Positions 61,774 through 64,000 of a stretch of 64,000 nt of DNA are shown in pieces. A program made the position numbers and the translations under genes. Below the pieces are notes generated by a model. That model saw only the letters and a list, made by a program, of their open reading frames with translations. It had not been told where the DNA came from and did no database searches. This stretch comes from Acanthaster planci (taxonomy: Eukaryota > Echinodermata > Asteroidea > Valvatida > Acanthasteridae): assembly GCF_001949145.1 (NCBI RefSeq), contig NW_019091373.1:1429566-1493565 (forward strand), read 5' to 3'. Each line of letters starts with the position of its first letter. Positions within the stretch are counted from its first letter, which is position 1.

Positions 61774-62774
61774 ATTAGCATGATGAGAACCTTGTTTATT
61801 AAAGCGCACTTGCTTGAGAGGTTTAAAACTTTCCTTGGTCGTGGACTTCACTGAGAGTAACACCCCGACATACGTACCGGTACCCTCTCATTCCGTTGCG
61901 TTAATGCTAGAATTGGTTTCCACAATGTACAGATACAGAACCTAACATTTGGATCTTTACCATCAGGCAGGTCAAAAGCTAATCCAGGAGTATCACACAC
62001 ATGTAATCAGTGTAATACCTACGTCCTTGACATACAGGTGCACTCCTTGAGGTATTTACATGTAGCAGTACCAATCAACATGATCAACAGAAATAGCCAT
62101 ATACATGTAGATATGAACTACCATACTACCCCAGTACATAAGATGTACATTGTAGGTACTGATAAGAACGTATTGCATGTACAGTGCATGTACATGTACT
62201 AGTACAGTAAGCCTACCATAATTATGTTCATTCTGCACAAATTGTCAGAAACACTTTGCCTTCCCTATGTGTCTTTAGAATGACCTTTTCCATCTGTATT
62301 TTTTCCATCTGCTTGTAAATCTTAACACATTCTCTGAATTCATGATAGTCACACTTCACTGTTCACGTTTTAATATTGCCCCCTTCCCCCTTGATATCAC
62401 TTGGGATTCTTCTCCGATCTTCAGAGATTGTCTGTAATTTGTTAAGGCAATGTCACGTACTAGTACCGGTGGATCACTCAGGCGAAGCTGAAGTTTCATC
62501 CAACTCAAGTTGCCGCTCCAGCTGTGGAAGTGGCTGCCTTCTACACTCTAAGTGTATTTCCGGCTTGCTAGGCCTTGGCATAATTGGTTGTCAGATTGAA
62601 TGGAAGATCAGTTTGGTTGTCCACCTCTGAGTCAGAATGGAATTGTAGATGTATGCAATCAGATAACTAGATTAATTTCCAAGATGGAATTGCTCACAAG
62701 GACAAAAAAATAAGGGTTTTGGCCAGTTTTGTTTCAACCATGTGTACATGTATGTGCATCATGTCAGCTTTCTT

Positions 62775-63031
62775 GGGTCATTCTATAAATTTGGAAACCA
62801 ACAGTGTGACATTTTTGTGTCCCTGTTACACATGACCTGTGTAATTTGAAGGGGAAATACATGTATCTCTGAAATTGATTTCAGACTATTTCTATTCGTT
62901 TGGCAGGTAATTTGCATTAATTCATTACTCGTGGAAATAAGAGAATTGTTCTGAACTTACAAAATCATATGTCAGATACGACAGGGACTTTAAAAAAATT
63001 GGACTACTGATTTATACCAGTAGAATGACCC
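62775..63031 (+). mobile_element. ~250-bp MITE with TCATTCTATAAATT ends, copy 2
   Basis: Same orientation as copy 1. The left end GGGTCATTCTATAAATTTGG is intact; the right end (TTTATACCAGTAGAATGACCC) has a small insertion. No clear target duplication. Confidence 0.8.
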
Positions 63032-63718
63032 TCATACACGTGTGCATGTATGCATTACACGTACAGTACAGTGCATGTGCTTGGTTTGTGGGACTGTAAA
63101 TTACGTGTATGTTCACAGTGTTACTTTTTTGGAGTTTTCAGTTTCTAGTTTCAGGGCGTTTCACTTGCCACAACAGTTGGGTATGTCAGGTCGAAGGGTT
63201 TTTACAGCATTTCTAGATTCTAGAATGTCATCAGGGAGAGCAGTGTAAATTCCTGTAAATTTGGATATCACTACAGTGTATGTGACTTACATGCACCAGC
63301 ATGTGCAGTTGAACATACATGTATGTACATGTATTTATAAATATTCTTTAGTTTGGTTGGAACAATGTCAGTATTAAAGAATACATGTAGTAAGGACATT
63401 TGCCGTGGACATTCAGTTCAACATATTTTCATACAAATGACTATATATCCGTAACAAAAATACAAACAAGATCTACATGCTTTTTTCCATTTCAGTGACT
63501 AGAAGGCGGTAGTTTTTCCATGCTTGGGAAAATACTTTCCTCAACAGATTTTAAAGAGCACCGTTTTTCCTTTGTCTTACAAGGCATTCTTATCGAAAGA
63601 GCCTAAGAAAAGTACAACAATTTTGTCCTTCACAATTATTCCTCAACAACATTCTGAGGGAATGTTGACCGTTGCTATTGTCCAACCAGCTACCGGTACT
63701 TCATAGGATAAACAAGGA

Positions 63719-63770
63719 TTAACCCTAACAGTCCTCAGTCCTCCAACAGGTGAACGACTATTAGGATTAA
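63719..63770. mobile_element. 44-bp TTAA-flanked micro-MITE, second family member
   Basis: Insert 63723-63766 lies between TTAA at 63719-63722 and 63767-63770. It shares CCCTAAC at the start and CCTCCAACAGGTGAA inside with the element at 54472. Its ends CCCTAACAGTC and GACTATTAGGA are imperfect inverted repeats. Confidence 0.8.
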
Positions 63771-64000
63771 CACATACAACTGTACATGTACTCCAAGAAA
63801 ATGTAGAAAAGTGGGATAAACCGTTGTTATGTTGCATGCGGAGCTATGGAGCCAGAACTGTTCTACCGGTACCTTGACTAACATCATGCTTTATACATGT
63901 AGCTCTTGAATATGAGCTTGGGCCATATTTCATAAAATGAAAACCATTATGTTGAAGTTTTTCTCTTTTACCGCCGGAAAGAAAATACATGTAGAAAGTC

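Larger units (their letters stand above)
61774..64000. other. No gene recognised
   Basis: Apart from the MITEs noted at 62775 and 63719, only TACATGTA-rich and unique non-coding sequence is seen up to the window end. Confidence 0.5.

Overview
This is a stretch of animal nuclear genome. It has multi-exon genes with GT/AG introns, about 40% GC, scattered tRNA-derived SINEs, a decayed LINE, many short inverted-repeat elements (MITEs) and assembly gaps (N runs at 24692-24834 and 53594-53603, one n at 55642). The proteins look like those of an invertebrate deuterostome. The very frequent palindromic words TACATGTA and ACCGGT, and paralogous segments that differ like two haplotypes, make a lancelet (Branchiostoma) my first guess and an echinoderm or hemichordate the second. 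The species is an inference.

Layout. (1) 1-5715, plus strand: the last seven coding exons of the splicing factor crooked neck-like 1 (CRNKL1). The gene enters from outside the window and ends at a TAG at 5713-5715. (2) 9055-21729, minus strand: an NXPE-family (Ig/filamin-like plus PC-esterase) type II membrane protein that I assemble from three phase-compatible exons (574 aa). (3) 24392-32642, minus strand: a complete ST6GalNAc-type sialyltransferase. Six exons join in phase into 345 aa with the L, S, III and VS sialylmotifs. Its membrane-anchor first exon is present twice, base-for-base identical, at 32446-32642 and 35579-35775. (4) 35776-45636: no gene recognised, but several inverted-repeat elements. 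(5) 45637-46354, plus strand: the first coding exon of a secreted DNRLRE/CBM96-like protein whose later exons I could not find. (6) 46355-64000: intron or intergenic DNA rich in TACATGTA words. It holds a 2-kb tandem duplication (53604-57510), minisatellites, a LINE 3' relic and MITEs.

How the genes relate. CRNKL1 is a nuclear housekeeping gene and converges on the NXPE-like gene. The NXPE-like and sialyltransferase genes are adjacent, on the same strand and share type II membrane architecture. Both are expected to act on glycans in the secretory pathway, but a functional link is only suggested by adjacency.

I found no coherent new multi-gene system. The most noteworthy signals are: a ~45-50 bp TTAA-flanked micro-element with an empty site in the sister duplicate; a 39-bp inverted duplication present in only one of two paralogous copies, the signature of a template switch; the identical duplicated first exon of the sialyltransferase next to a tRNA-Asp fragment; and a cluster of foldback and hAT-like MITEs with readable ends.
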